The notes beneath the pieces were generated by a model that ran no database searches, was not told the DNA's origin, and saw nothing but the letters and a program-made list of their open reading frames with translations. This document shows positions 1-13,014 of a stretch of DNA of 64,000 nucleotides, in pieces; the stretch's first letter is position 1; the number at the start of each line of letters is the position of its first letter. Origin of the DNA: Parasponia andersonii (lineage: Eukaryota; Streptophyta; Magnoliopsida; Rosales; Cannabaceae); assembly GCA_002914805.1 (NCBI GenBank), contig JXTB01000094.1, positions 436,524 through 500,523 of the forward strand, given 5' to 3'. Both the position numbers and the translations under genes were made by a program.

Positions 1-3000
1 TTATATCGTTAGCTAGGGAAACATGTTTAATATTTTAGACACTGTTATACAATAAATTGTATTTTTTTTTCTAAATTGATTGTCAAACTTTTTATTAAAA
101 AAAAAATTGATTGTCAAACTTTCCCTCACCCACCATAAAAGTACACCAAAAAATATATATATATATATATTCTTTTGTATCAGAAAAAAAAAAAAAAAAA
201 GAAGAAAAAACTGATCCTAATTATGGAGATTTATATTAAGGTTGGATCATATGTGGTTTCATTCTCATCATTAGGAGTTGGAGATGGACGCGTCCAACTG
301 AAAAAACGCCAAAACGGGGCCCTTTTTTCTTTAGTGTGAATATTAACAGTCAACTTTAGTGGCACCATGTGAGATTCACGCATGTATCTAAATTTCATTA
401 ATGGAGCAGAAAAGGGTTTATAGCTGCTAATGAAAGACAGTGTAAACTGGACACAGTGTGAAACTCGTGCTTAATATTTATTAAGTTTTTTTAATTAATT
501 ATACTCTTCTCTTGCTCGATTAATTAAGTATAAGAAGGTTATGGTACTCTGATATAAGATAATTAACTACCATATGTAAATCATTTGATCATGATCATGT
601 ATTGAGAGAAGTTAAGGGTACATAGATATTGATATACTTGATATGCCTTATTAATGAATCACTTGATAATATCTTAAAAAATTGAAAGGTTATTTCTCAA
701 TATCGGGTATATCTACGATAATGACGATGATAGGAGATTTGTTTGCAACTAGGTTTAGTGCCACATGCATGTCTACTTAATTGTTCTCCCACTTCATAAA
801 AACGTGCATTAATGGTTTGATTAATTCGTTTGGCAATATAATGGTAGTGGGAGAGAGAGAGATAGGAGTGGAGAAATGCCAAACGCATATCTGTTGAGGA
901 ACAAACAGCAAGGTAGAATCTTAATTTATGTATGTGAGTAATGTTAAATATATACTTACTTTTTATACCAAAACCTTTAAAAAAGCAAATGATGTGACAT
1001 CACACAATTTTAAATGGTCATGTAGTCCCAATCTGAGATAAGATGTGGTTTAAAATTATGTTACAATATTATATGCAAGTTTGTTAAGTGAAAAATGAGT
1101 ATTTCTAGCTAGCCTTATGGTTATGTAGATCTTGTGTGCTCATATAAATTAATTTTATTTACCAAAAGTTTCCGACATATATGTTATGCTCAACTCCTGT
1201 TATCTCCACTGCAATTAAGATATACATATTAATTTTTTGCCTTTTTTTCATATGAAAAATATGTCTCTTGTCATTACTATTTTTATGTTATGTATATCTT
1301 CCCGCGTGAGAAAATAAGCACATTTAATGTCTTTTAATTGATGCTATAAAGCTAAACACGATCATTTTTTTTTTTTATGGACATGTTGCAATAATAATTA
1401 CACTTCGAACCAATATCATACTTAAGAGTTTGAAAGATACACAAACTACAGGAAATACATATTAGTTAGCTCTTAGCAGCTAGGGCTCCAAATTTGTCAA
1501 AATGAAAAAGTTGATTAAGAATCATATACCTACAATAGTTTCAGCACGGCAAAATTTTTTTTAAAAAAAAGATGATATATATAAACTTATAAATCATACA
1601 CGTAGCATTTATTAAAATACAAATTTCAATTTGTTTTTGGCCGTAATGCCTTCATTCTTTTTATACGTTAATGCGTTCTATATTTTTGAACAATATTAGT
1701 ATGTGTTTTGAAAGAGTTTAGGTTCATAGTCGTCTAGAAAAGTCTTACTTAACAACATCCTGCCAAGATAGGAAATTGACCTTAGAATATTTTGACCCGT
1801 ATGACTCGAATATATATTTTATATTTAGACCTATACTTGTAGTTGAAAATATCAATTCAAAATTCAACTTTTACTTCAATCCCCGTAATATAGCATCATA
1901 GCTGATTAAAACAAAAAAGGTACTGCATGCCCTAATTCAACTTTGCACTGAGTCTTAGTAATAACGATAATAACAATATCAATATAACCAAGTACCAAGA
2001 GTCGATCTTGTTCACCAATTAATGTTGGTCTTAATTATTACGATAAAAAAATTCGTCGATCAAATGAATTTTTCTAAGACCTAAAAATCAAAAGTCAGAA
2101 CTACATTACTAAGGGACTAGATTATTAATGAATGTAAATTAAGTGGATAGTTATTGTTTATTGAGCCGAAAATATCATGTACACCATTTTCAACACAAAG
2201 CACCATTTTTGCCATGAACGTACGAGGCAAGAATATGTCAAAAACCAAAATGGACTGCTACCTATTTTCAAACACACAAAATACTGTTGGAGATACTTTA
2301 AAACTATTAATAAATTAATCAAATTTCATGAGGAACCGACGGAACTTAAATGCTTAATTAATTAAATAGACAACATAATACATTATTTGCTGAATATTAA
2401 TTCCTTCTCAGTTATGAACCATAAAAAATACTCTTTTAAGAAAATGAAAAGGTTATCATTCATATATTTCCCAACGACTTTTTCATTTGTTTTTCTTAAA
2501 GGATATCATATTTCTAATTACTGACTTTTAATAAGTAATAATGAGAAATCACATAATAATGTATGACTATGAACTCACATCTCATTTACCTAAATTTTAA
2601 TAATTAACATATTATATGAGATAATGCGAATTAAAAAAAATACCTAATATTTAGTTTTTAATTACTATTCCACCGGGGGATTAGTTGGTCCGTACAGTGT
2701 CATACGGTCGTAGACTCGTACCTTTCTTGTCCAATATCCATGGACCACCACCGCGAAGAAAAGTGATGTGAACTCGACATATAGCAAAAAGTTTGCTTTT
2801 TCCACCCCCAAAATCAACCAATCCACAGAGCCGACTGAAGGGCATAATTGTCAACATGGTAAAAGGGTTTGAAGCGTCGTAGGGACATTTCCGTCAATTG
2901 AGGTGTTGGAATTGGCTAATAGTGTTTGACACTGAGAGAGAGAGAGAGAGAGATCGTCGCAGACAATTACGAACAGCAGTCTTTTTGCTTTAAAATGAAA

Positions 3001-3290
3001 ACGCGAAACAAATACACGTATACAGTCACAAACAGAAAAGGTCAATTTAATTCCGAAATAACAAGAAAAACCCCTACACTTAACTTATATTTACGTCCCC
3101 TATCTTCTTCATTCAATTGTAATATAAAGTAAACGTGTTCAGGGGCATTCAACAAATCACAAAACACGGAACTCACGGAAAGAGGTCAATACCACACACA
3201 TTACCAAAAATACCCCGATCATAAACTCATTTACTTCGTTTTCTTTTCTTTTCTCTTGTAATTATAGCGATGTTGAGGGGTACGTCTCAA
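1..3290. other. AT-rich intergenic region
   Basis: I see no gene here. The longest open frames are under 70 codons and match nothing I recognise. Simple repeats include an AT tract at 154-170, an A-run near 183-200 and a GA tract near 2934-2952. The last few hundred bases probably carry the upstream control region of the phospholipase gene. Confidence 0.6.
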
Positions 3291-3297
3291 AGGCTAC

Positions 3298-3380
3298 TTC
3301 TATATATTTGGCGATCTGATCCATTCAAATTTCACTTGGTTACAACTAACAACAATTTAACAAACTCGCTTTTGTATTTT

Positions 3381-3421
<41 letters not shown>

Positions 3422-3430
3422 AATAACATA
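3298..3430 (+). promoter_or_regulatory. Core promoter and CT-rich 5' leader of the phospholipase A1 gene
   Basis: A TATA-like TATATATT lies at 3301-3308, about 130 bases before the ATG. It is followed by a leader holding a pure CT tract at about 3387-3417. CT-rich leaders just downstream of the transcription start are common in plant genes. The transcription start is inferred to be near 3335 and is not proven by the sequence. Confidence 0.5.
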
Positions 3431-5053
3431 ATGATGCAGATCGGTTCTACTCTACCTGCTGTAAATCTGAACCAGTTTCAGGCCAGACGAGCCAGCTTCA
3501 AGTGCCAAAGCTCACCTCTAAACCCATTAACAAGACAATCTTCTTTGTCCAATTCGACTCGTGTCCACCTCGCCAACCTCGAAAAGCTCCTCCAAAAGTC
3601 CCCACTGCAAGAAAAACTCGAACCCCCAACTGTTCGACGAAATGTCTCTGAGAGTTTAACTAATGGGTCGCCGGAGAAGAAGGGGAAAAGCCTGCTAGAG
3701 GGTCTGAACTTGGTCCGAATGTTGCCTGATATGAAGGCCGCCGACGAAATGTCCCCGCGCCATCTCAACCGTCTCCAGCAGCTCCTCACCAAGACCGCCG
3801 AGTACTCACCGAGGAACAATCTGGGCCGTCGATGGAGAGACTACCATGGTCTCAACGATTGGGCCGGACTACTTGACCCGCTTGATGAGAATCTCCGCCG
3901 AGAGGTTGTACGGTACGGGGAGTTCATCCAAGCCGCGTACCGGTGCTTCCACTCGAACCCCGCCATGCCCGTCGACGAGCCGCCAATGCCGCGACACGTG
4001 GCGCTCTCGGATAGGTCGTATAAGGTGACGAAGAGTCTCTATGCGACTTCGTCTGTGGGTTTGCCGAAGTGGGTCGATGACGCGGCGCCCGATCTCGGGT
4101 GGATGACCCAGAGATCGAGCTGGGTCGGGTACGTCGCGGTTTGCGACGATAAGAGGGAGATCCAACGGATGGGGAGGAGGGATATTGTCATCGCGCTGCG
4201 TGGAACCGCCACGTGTCTCGAGTGGGCCGAGAATGTGCGGGCCCAACTGATCCAGATGCCGGAAGAAGAAGGCGGAAAAGGTCACTCGACTCACGACCCG
4301 GATACCCACGGCCAAAAACAACAACCCAAAGTGGAGTGCGGGTTTTTGAGTTTGTACAAAACACGTGGCGCTCACGTGCCGAGCCTGGCCGAGTCAGTTG
4401 TTGAAGAAGTCAAGAGGCTAATGGACTTGTACAAAGGTGAGACACTAAGCATAACGGTCACCGGCCACAGCCTAGGAGCCGCCCTGGCCGTACTGGTGGG
4501 CGACGAGCTAAGCACGTGTGCCGACGACGTGCCACCGGTGGCTGTCTTCTCATTCGGCGGCCCTCGGGTCGGAAACCGGGGCTTCGCGGACCGAATCAAT
4601 GGGAAGAACGTCAAGGTCCTGAGAATTGTGAACTCCCAAGACGTGATCACTAGGGTCCCGGGCGCGTTTTTTAGCGAAGCCGGACTCGACGACAAGCTAG
4701 GGAAGACGAAATTGGTTGGGGGAGTGTTCGAAATGTTAGAGGACTACATGCCCTTAGCGTACTCACATGTTGGGACAGAACTTAGGGTGGACACAAAAAT
4801 GTCGCCCTATCTTAAGCCAAATGCTGACATGGCATGTTGCCATGACTTAGAGGCATACCTACATTTAGTGGACGGTTTTTTGGCGTCCAATTGTCCATTT
4901 AGATCAAACGCCAAGCGAAGCTTGGTGAGGTTGCTCCAGGACCAAGGGTCTAACGTGAAAAAGTTGTACACTAGTAAGGCAAAGTCCTTGAGTTTGAATC
5001 TCGAAAGGGAGGGACTAATGCACTTACCTAGTTGCTTGCCAAGTCCATCTTGA
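3431..5053 (+). CDS. PLA1: Plastid-targeted phospholipase A1, class I (beta/gamma type)
   Basis: A 540-residue intronless lipase (Lipase_3 fold, DAD1-like family). Enzymes of this family release fatty acid from the sn-1 position of plastid glycerolipids, and some feed jasmonate synthesis. The nucleophile elbow GHSLGA places the catalytic Ser at residue 347. The likely Asp is 404 in [11 protein letters not shown] and the likely His is 471 in [10 protein letters not shown]. The first 90-100 residues are rich in Ser, Arg and Asn and poor in acidic residues, as in a chloroplast transit peptide. The mature domain opens with the family signature [18 protein letters not shown] near residue 135. Two ATGs stand in tandem (3431, 3434) and either could be used. 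AATAAA follows the stop at about 5055. The gene order downstream favours the I-beta2 type (At4g16820) over gamma, but paralogues are close and this is not settled. Confidence 0.93.
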   Translation: MMQIGSTLPAVNLNQFQARRASFKCQSSPLNPLTRQSSLSNSTRVHLANLEKLLQKSPLQEKLEPPTVRRNVSESLTNGSPEKKGKSLLEGLNLVRMLPDMKAADEMSPRHLNRLQQLLTKTAEYSPRNNLGRRWRDYHGLNDWAGLLDPLDENLRREVVRYGEFIQAAYRCFHSNPAMPVDEPPMPRHVALSDRSYKVTKSLYATSSVGLPKWVDDAAPDLGWMTQRSSWVGYVAVCDDKREIQRMGRRDIVIALRGTATCLEWAENVRAQLIQMPEEEGGKGHSTHDPDTHGQKQQPKVECGFLSLYKTRGAHVPSLAESVVEEVKRLMDLYKGETLSITVTGHSLGAALAVLVGDELSTCADDVPPVAVFSFGGPRVGNRGFADRINGKNVKVLRIVNSQDVITRVPGAFFSEAGLDDKLGKTKLVGGVFEMLEDYMPLAYSHVGTELRVDTKMSPYLKPNADMACCHDLEAYLHLVDGFLASNCPFRSNAKRSLVRLLQDQGSNVKKLYTSKAKSLSLNLEREGLMHLPSCLPSPS

Positions 5054-5089
5054 AATAAAATATTAAAGTTGATTAATTTCTTCAAAGTA

Positions 5090-5734
5090 CTGAAGATTGA
5101 AGAACGTTATATACGTATAGTACCACTTTGTACAAAGTTGAAATATGCATAATGCGTAAATGACTCACCCAATGTATGTTTAATCATTAATGTTCACTTT
5201 TTGTGGTGCATAATTAGATTAAATGATTCTGGTATATTTTTCGTTTTTTTGAAGTACTACTTTTATTCAGATCTATTTGTGTCTAAGAAAAGAACTAAGG
5301 CAACATATAAAATGTTTTGATATAATTAATACGTCGAATATTAATTAATTCCTCAGTTAAATAGGCGGAAGAACCCGGAATATCAAAAGTGGCAATATCC
5401 GGTAGATGGTAAATATCCGCTGCCAGGCAGTTTGAACTAGGGCCTAAAAAGCGTTTATTAGGCACACACTTGTCTCCTAATTTATATCATATTGTAATAT
5501 ATACATATCTATATAAATATGTACGTGACATGGAAAAAGTCCACCTTGAAACATAAACCGAATACCCTCTTTGAATTGACCTAAGCTATTCTCTCTCTCG
5601 TGCAACTGACATTTGACCTCGCAAACCATAACTAGCAGGCTTTTTCTTCATTTAATTATTTTCCCTTTGTCGAAGGAATTCGATCGAGTACTCTCCGTCC
5701 TTAATTGATTGGATATGAATATTTAAACACACAT

Positions 5735-5757
<23 letters not shown>
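5090..5757. other. Intergenic sequence ending in a TA microsatellite
   Basis: I see no coding signal. The stretch ends in a pure TA tract at about 5737-5762, which is where the Ale-type retrotransposon inserted. Confidence 0.5.
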
Positions 5758-5762
<5 letters not shown>

Positions 5763-5768
<6 letters not shown>

Positions 5769-5929
5769 GCTAAAATGAAGACTTGAAGACAGCTTCTCAT
5801 CCTTTCCAGAATCGTACAACTCTGTTGATAAATAAAACTCTGTTGATAAATAGGACAGCTAAGCAACAACTAATCCATAACCAACTAAGCTAACGAATTA
5901 ACAAAGTAACTAATATCTACAGACTAATA
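5763..5929 (-). repeat. 3' LTR of the Ale-like element
   Basis: This 167-bp repeat pairs with 19428-19591. Read on the minus strand it begins TATTAGTCT and ends AGCTTAATA, so the terminal inverted bases are TATTA/TAATA rather than TG/CA. The two LTRs differ by scattered substitutions and by a local difference of about 20 bases around 5815-5850. Confidence 0.88.
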
Positions 5930-5936
5930 TTCCCCC

Positions 5937-6250
5937 TCAAGATGGACTGTAAATGTTATGAACGGCCATCTTGGACAACAAGGGAAATAAAAGTGAAGAA
6001 AGAAGAGCTTTAGTAAAAATGTCAGCAAGCTGGTGGTGAGACCGAATAGGAAGAAGCTTAATGAATCTGTGACCAACTTTATCACGAACAAAATAACAAT
6101 CAAGCTCGATATGTTTAGTCCAAGTATCAACACATGAGCCCCAGTGAGTGAGCGCTTTGAGTTGAAGAGATGAGGTAGTAGAAAAAATCAATCCTTGACC
6201 AGGACAATGCTTAAGATAACGAAGAAGATGATGAGCAGCTTTTGAGGTGG
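5937..6250 (-). pseudogene. RNase H end of the Ale-like pol gene
   Basis: The minus-strand frames carry the end of a copia RNase H: TKHIELDCYFVRDKV followed by RSHHQLADIFTKALLSSL, matching the usual K/RHIE-DCHFVRE and QLADIFTKAL motifs. It directly abuts the nested element at 6260. The upstream part of the same reading continues at 15553, on the far side of the insertion. A frameshift separates two overlapping frames here. Confidence 0.85.
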
Positions 6251-6259
6251 GGCAGATGA

Positions 6260-7674
6260 TGTTGGATTTAAAAACGATTTTTCGCAGTGAAAAATTGGCC
6301 TAAGAACATTCAAAAATTTTATCAAAACAATTGACTATATGAGTGCATAGTATTAATTCATAGCAAATAGGAATATACAAAGAGAATAGATCTAATATCT
6401 CTTGTAGCCTATCAGCGGATCCTAGCTTTATTGTCTTCTAAACCATGATCTTCCAATCCAAGCCTCAAGCACAACTAGATGAACGTGTGGACGTTGCGTA
6501 CAATTTCTTAAACTCACACACTTTAAGCACTTGCAATTTTCTCAACACATAAGATTGCAAGAGTTTTGTTCTACATAGAATAGGAAGACACTCTTCTTTT
6601 TCTCTCTAGTTTATGGAGACTCTATAGAAAATAATACATACTATTCACTCTTCTGTTAGGGTTTCACCTTATATATATATATATATATATCTATTTATTA
6701 AACTATTTAATAAATAATTATATTAATCAANNNNNNNNNNNNNNNNNNNNNNNNNNNNNNNNNNNNNNNNNNNNNNNNNNNNNNNNNNNNNNNNNNNNNN
6801 NNNNNNNNNNNNNNNNNNNNNNNNNNNNNNNNNNNNNNNNNNNNNNNNNNNNNNNNNNNNNNNNNNNNNNNNNNNNNNNNNNNNNNNNNNNNNNNNNNNN
6901 NNNNNNNNNNNNNNNNNNNNNNNNNNNNNNNNNNNNNNNNNNNNNNNNNNNNNNNNNNNNNNNNNNNNNNNNNNNNNNNNNNNNNNNNNNNNNNNNNNNN
7001 NNNNNNNNNNNNNNNNNNNNNNNNNNNNNNNNNNNNNNNNNNNNNNNNNNNNNNNNNNNNNNNNNNNNNNNNNNNNNNNGAAGGAATGGATTCCATATCT
7101 GTAAGTTACATTCCCAGCTACTCATTTCATCATGCTCCTAAGATACAAGTATTTCGATCTGTTTAAAAAACAAACCTTTAACAAGTATGTCAAAGAACAT
7201 AATGTTATAAATAGGAGTCTATAACTACTCAAGATTAAGATTGATTTATATATGATTATCTAGTGACATTATTTGAACTCTCAATAGTTAACGGAATTTA
7301 TGTGAGATTTAAAACATGTCTGGTCCAGTCCTATATAATCAAATTATATAAAGTACCTCCATTGTGATGTCAACACATCAATAGTCCGGATAAGACTATT
7401 ACATTCTCAATGTTAATGGACCATATTAATAATATTTAATTAAAGATCTCAAACTTTAATTAATTATTACGGACTATATTTAGTTTATTATCCATAAATT
7501 TAATCCTCATGCATATAACATTTATATACTAAATTTATGGTCACATAAATAAACTAAGGATTTTCTGACATTTAAAGGCATACAAATTATGTACAAATTC
7601 AAAGAAAAAAATGTCATTTTATTAATTCAGCAAATATCCAAAATATACATGCTTTTAGAGCATAAACCCTAACA
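6260..7674 (-). repeat. 3' LTR of the Angela-like element (gapped)
   Basis: It matches 13424-15552, starting at GTTGGATTTAAAAACG and ending at the CCTAACA terminus. The middle is replaced by 349 Ns. The matching stretch of the other LTR (about 13867-14661) is about 795 bases long. Confidence 0.9.
6731..7079. other. Assembly gap (349 Ns)
   Basis: A run of N inside the 3' LTR of the Angela-like element. Open frames crossing it are meaningless. Confidence 0.99.
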
Positions 7675-7689
7675 ATCTCTCACTTGCCC

Positions 7690-9213
7690 TTAAAGCAGGT
7701 GAGACGTGTCTCTCAATCCTAGACCCTCCAAGTGACTCTCAAAAGTCTTCGCTGGAAGTGTCTTTGTAAAAGGATCAGCAATATTGTTTTTGGATGCTAT
7801 CTTCATAACGGCTACGTCTCCTCAATGTATTATCTCTCCAATTAGATGATACTTTCTCTCTATATGCTTTCCTCTCTTGTGACTTCTTGGTTCTTTTGAA
7901 TTCACCACCGCTCTACTGTTGTCGCAGTATAAAGTTAATGGTTTATCCATATTTGGAATAACTTCCAAATCAGTAAAGAACTTTCTGAGCCAAATTGCTT
8001 CTTTAGCTGCTTCACAAGCTGCTATGTATTCTGCTTCCATAGTAGAATCTGCAGTGCTAGATTGTTTAACACTTCTCCAGACAACGGCTCCACCACCAAG
8101 AGTGAATACTGACCCAGACGTCGACTTTCGAGTATCTTTGTCTGATTGGAAATCAGAATCAGTGTAACCAGTAGGAATCAAGTCCTGACTTGAATAAACC
8201 AACATATAATTTCTCGTTCTCCTAAGATACTTGAGAATATGCTTTACCGCTATCCAGTAATCTAATCCTGGATTTGAATGAAAACGACTGACTATCCCTA
8301 CTACGTAACATATGTCAGGCCTAGTACACAACATGGCGTACATAAGGCTGCCAACTGCAGACACATAAGGAACCCGTCTCATATCATCTTCCTCTTGAGG
8401 TGTCTTAAGATATTGCTCTTTGGAAAGGATAACTCCATGTCTAGAAGGTAACTGTCTTTTCTTGGAGTTTTGCATTAAAAAACGAATGAGCACCTTATCA
8501 ATATAAGATACTTGAGACAGTGCCAAAAGTCTATTCTTGCGATCTCGAATAATCTGGATCCCAAGCACATAACTTACTTCTCCCAAATCTTTCATTTGGA
8601 ATTGCTCGGCTAGCCATTTCTTTACATTAGATAATATTTCCACGTCATTCCCAATGAGCAAAATATCATCTACATAAAGAACTAGGAAGACCACTTTCTT
8701 GTCTTTGATGTACTTGTATACACAAGATTCATCAACATTTTGATCGAAACCATAAGACTTGATCGTCTCATCAAATCTTATATTCCATGATCTTGAAGCT
8801 TGCTTAAGTCCATAAATAGACCTAAGTAGCTTGCAGATTTTCTGCTCTTGGCCTTTAGCTACAAAACCTTCTGGTTGTACCATATAGATGCTTTCTTCAA
8901 GATAGCCATTTAAAAAGGCTGTCTTGACATCCATTTGCCATATTTCGTAGTCTAAACATGCAGCAATGGATAAGAGGATACGTATAAATTTAAGCATGGC
9001 TTCTGACGAGAAAGTCTCCTCATAGTCAACTCCCTCTTTTTGGGTATAACCCTTTGCCACTAACCTAGCCTTGAACATTTCAACTTTTCCATCTACACCT
9101 CTTTTTCTTTTATAGATCTATTTACATCCAATGGGCCTGACATCTTCAGGTGGATCTACAAGTTCCCAGACAGAATTAGAATACATAGATTCCATTTCTC
9201 GGTTCATAGCCTC
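7690..9213 (-). pseudogene. Reverse transcriptase and RNase H of the Angela-like element
   Basis: The main open part, 7822-9078, contains KARLVAKGYTQKEGVDY, then QMDVKTAFLNGYLEESIYM, the YVDDILLIG active-site box, the long connection domain, and RNase H with the GYTDSDFQSDKD, STMEAEYIAA and LYCDN motifs. One in-frame TGA at about 7819-7821 separates this from the natural C-terminus (KNNIADPFTKTLPAKTFE), whose stop is near 7691. Upstream of 9078 the frame crosses a stop before joining the integrase part. This copy cannot encode a complete polyprotein. Confidence 0.9.
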
Positions 9214-10722
9214 TTACCATTTTTTCTGATCAGAATCTTCCATTGCATGCTTGTATGCCAATGGGTCATCTTGGTTACTATCGGAAACAGTAACATATGC
9301 TTCTCCAACTTCCCTGTAATGAGTAGGTGGTCTTATAATCCTCCCACTACGTCGAATTACCAAGATATTCTGATCTGGAGTAGTGGTCTCATAATTTTGT
9401 CGTTCAACAACTATTGTTGGTTGTGGTCTGATCTGATCAGAAAGTAATTCTTCTAATATAACTTTACTTCGAGGTTTGAAATCCGTCATATAGTCATTTT
9501 CAAGAAAAGTGGCATTTGTCGATACAATTACATTTTTCTCTTGAGGACTATCAAACAAACCTCTTATTGTGCCTTTTGGATAACCTACAAATAAACAAAC
9601 CTCTATACGTGGTTCTAGCTTCCCAGCCTTTCCTTTCAGTACATGTGCTAGGCACCCCCATATGCGAATATAACGTAAACTAGGTTTGCGCCCATTCCAC
9701 AACTCTAAAGGAATCTTTTGAATAGACTTAGAAGGTACTATATTCAAAATATAAACAGTGGTTTGAAGTGCATAACCCCAAAATGAGAAAGGTAGGGAAG
9801 AGTAGCTCATCATTGATCTAACCATATCAAGCAATGTTCAGTTTCTCCTTTCTGCAATACTATTCTGTTGTGGTGTTCAAGGTGCTGTGAGTTGGGATAT
9901 AATACCATTCTCCAGCAAGTGATCCTTGAATTCATTATCAAGGTATTCACCTCCTCGATCTGATCGAAGAATTTTTAGTGACTTACCTAATTGCTTTTCA
10001 GCTTCTGCTGTGAATTCTTTGAACTTTTCAAAGGTTTCAGATTTTCTTTGTATTAGGTACACGTATCTATATCGTGAATAATCGTCAATAAATGTGACAA
10101 AACATTCATAACCACCTCTTGCTTGTACATTTAATGGACCACATACATCACTATGCACAAGCTCAAGCGGTTCTTTGGCCCGTTCACCCTTTGCTGAGAA
10201 AGGTCTTTTAGTCATTTTCCCTTCTAAACAAGATTCACAAACTGGTAGAGTGCCAACTTTTAGCTCTCTTAAAGGACCATCCTTTACAAGTCTGTTTATC
10301 ATATCTAGATTGATATGTCCTAACCTAAGGTGCCAAAGATATGTATCGTCGTCATGAAAAACCTTTTGCTTTTTAGGTTTGGGATGTTCTACTTTAAACA
10401 TTTCGGTATTAAGCAGTGATTGTTCGTCCTGCCTTAACATGTAAAGTCCATTCTCCATTTTTACAGAACAAATATTTAAACCATTTCTAGAAATAATAAT
10501 CTCATTATTAAGAAAAGAAATACCAAACATTTGTTCAAATAGTCTTGAAATAGAAATCAAATTCCTACGAAAACCAGGAATAAAATAAACATTGTTTAAT
10601 AACAAAAATTTATTCCTAAAATGAAGATGAACGACTCCCACTACTTTTGCCGAAACTTTGGCTCCATTGCCTACTCTCATCGAGAATTCCCCGTCGGCAA
10701 GCTCCCTTGAAGAACTAAGCAT
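9214..10722 (-). pseudogene. GAG-pre-integrase and integrase of the Angela-like element
   Basis: Frame 9877-10722 carries the pre-integrase zinc module (YLWHLRLGHINLDMINRL, then CESCLEGKMTKRPF) and the integrase core (HSDVCGPL, FIDDYSRYRYVYL, LRSDRGGEYLDNEF). Frame 9214-9834 continues with the SFWGYALQTTVYILN region and the C-terminal GYPKGT segment. Stops between 9835 and 9876 break the two apart. The protease that should precede 10722 lacks the DSGA catalytic motif: the minus strand reads TNHV directly after an acidic stretch, near 10740-10770. Confidence 0.9.
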
Positions 10723-10847
10723 CTGAAATTAATAATAAACATGATTAGTAAATCTTCTTCCACTAAATAAGCTTCTAAAACAAGTAAATCATATTTACCT
10801 TTCTTCTTTTCTTTAAGTTCGGAGAGATACTTGTTACAGTTTCTCTT

Positions 10848-11673
10848 CTAATGTCCATTAACTACGCAGTGAAAACATTTTCCCTTAGGTTTTTTGTCCT
10901 TGGAGTTGTTCTTCTTGGTGCTCGTGTTACCCTTCTTACTCTTTTTAGGCTTAGACCCAGAGGCACTTATATTCTTCCTCTTCTTATTTTTGTTAGAGTT
11001 AGAGGGATTTTCTTCTGCAATATTTGCTTCAGCAACAATTGCTGAGCCACTTTTATCTTTCGATATCGATTCAAAGGTTTGCAGTTCATTAAGCAGTTGA
11101 GTCATCGTATAATTTAACTTATTCATAACATAGTTGCTCTTGAAATAAAGAAAATCAGGTGAGAGTGATTCCAGAATCATACTCACTTGGGTGCGGTCAT
11201 CGATCGTAGTCCCGTGAACTTCAGCCTCTCCAAAGTAATTAATCATGTTCAAAACATGATCTCTCACCGGAGTTCCTCTTTTCATCTTTGCATTCATAGC
11301 CTTTTTAATGGCGTCATGATGAGATTGATCAGATTATTGCCCAAACATGGCCTAGAGAGACTCCATTATCTCATAAGCAGTCTCCATCTTTTCGTGCTTA
11401 GCTCTAAGCACGTCAGTCATGCCTGTTAACATGTAGCAGCAAGCTTTATTATTGGCATGAGTCCACTTTATTATTGGCATGAGTCCACTTTTCATAGCTT
11501 TCTCGTACAGTACGAGTAGCATTAGCAGCGGGTTGTGGAGAACATTCCTCCGTAAGCACAAACTTGTAGTCTTCAACAAGCACAATATTCATATTACTTT
11601 TCCACTTGATAAAATTATCTCTAGTTAATTTTTCATTTGCGAATAAAACGATAATGGGATTTGAGGTTGACAT
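10848..11673 (-). pseudogene. gag of the Angela-like element
   Basis: The probable start at about 11673 gives MSTSNPIIVLFANEKLTRDN, a typical copia gag opening. It is followed after a frame break by the gag core at 10848-11297 (RDHVLNMINYFGEAEVHG, SLSPDFLYFKSNYVMN). A Lys-rich tract leads into the zinc knuckle KCFHCVVNGH, which is cut by a stop. A short internal repeat (about 11443-11485) duplicates a few codons at the break. Confidence 0.82.
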
Positions 11674-12977
11674 GTTTGATAAAATTAAATAAATAAAATA
11701 ACATTCAACATATTTGAAAATAAATATCACAAAGAATTCGGAATAGTAAACGTGATGCATGATGCATGATGCAAGTAAGTAAACACATAAACTTATTTAC
11801 TAATTCCACGATAATTCAATTTTTTTTTTTAATTAGGTGCCGTCGCAGGATAGGTCACATAATTATTAATTGAATTGAGAGATTCTCAATTAATAAATTA
11901 AACATCAAAATATCTCATATTTTCTTTTATTTATTAAGTACTGTTTTATGGTCAAGATACTATTAACCGTTTAATTGTATCCTCATAAGTGTGACCTATT
12001 ATTTCAGATTTTAGTAACTTAACTCAAAATTGCCGCCGTAAGGTAGGTCAATTTTGGAATACATTCTAAAATCTTATCTCTTAGAAATTAAGCCTTGTTT
12101 TTAATTTAAATAGACACCCTCCGTAGGGAGGACGAAATCTAAGCGTCTCTAGGCGCCAATTAAATCTCACGGTGCTTAATTAATAATGGAGACCGTGGGA
12201 TATATTGTCATATGCCTCTCTCTCACTCATTATTTTAAAATCTTATGTGTTTTTACTAATAAACATCCAATGTTTTATTTAACTTAGTTATTATATCTAA
12301 TATAATTTTCTAGGTTAATCTATTAGTCCAATCTAATTGGTCCTAAATAAATTACTAGATTTTCTAAAAATCTAAATTTATTATTATAGAAATAATTTGG
12401 CTAATCTAATTAATCTAATTGATAAGGATAGCCTAAATTAAATAAGTGTAATATTACCAAAATTTAACTATTAAATTTAAATCACATTATTTAATTTTCT
12501 TTATTCCTATTTAATTATTTAATCTAATTAAATTAGTCATATTCTAACTAAACTATTTTAGCATGAATATAATATGTATGCATGACATTCATAAATTACT
12601 ATGAGTGAATATAATGAATGACATGTTATTATGCATAGTCATGTTATACGTATCACATATAATATAACAATAAAATAAAATAAAATGATATTTGGCCGAA
12701 TCCCTTAGGAAATTACAACACAATAAAATAATAATATTACAAAGAGTCAAAGGCACGCAAGCTCGAAAGCTGTCCGCTGGTCTTCTTGGGCCTCCAATCT
12801 TCTTTTGGTATTTTTACAAATCATATTCGTCAAAAGTGATATTTCTGTAAATACTTTACAAAACTAGCCTAGCCCATAAAATTATCTAAATAATTATCTG
12901 GGCCTGGGTTTGGGCCTTTTTTTTAACTCATATATATATAATATATTAAGTTTTATATATATAATAAATATATCATA

Positions 12978-13014
<37 letters not shown>

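Noticed and set aside
3869..4375. A 168-codon minus-strand frame opposite the lipase
   Set aside because: It is a shadow of the GC-rich lipase gene with no recognisable protein features. Other frames at 3478-3819 and 4372-4695 are shadows too.
6707..7125. Open frames of about 130 codons across the N run
   Set aside because: They consist almost wholly of undefined bases and have no biological meaning.
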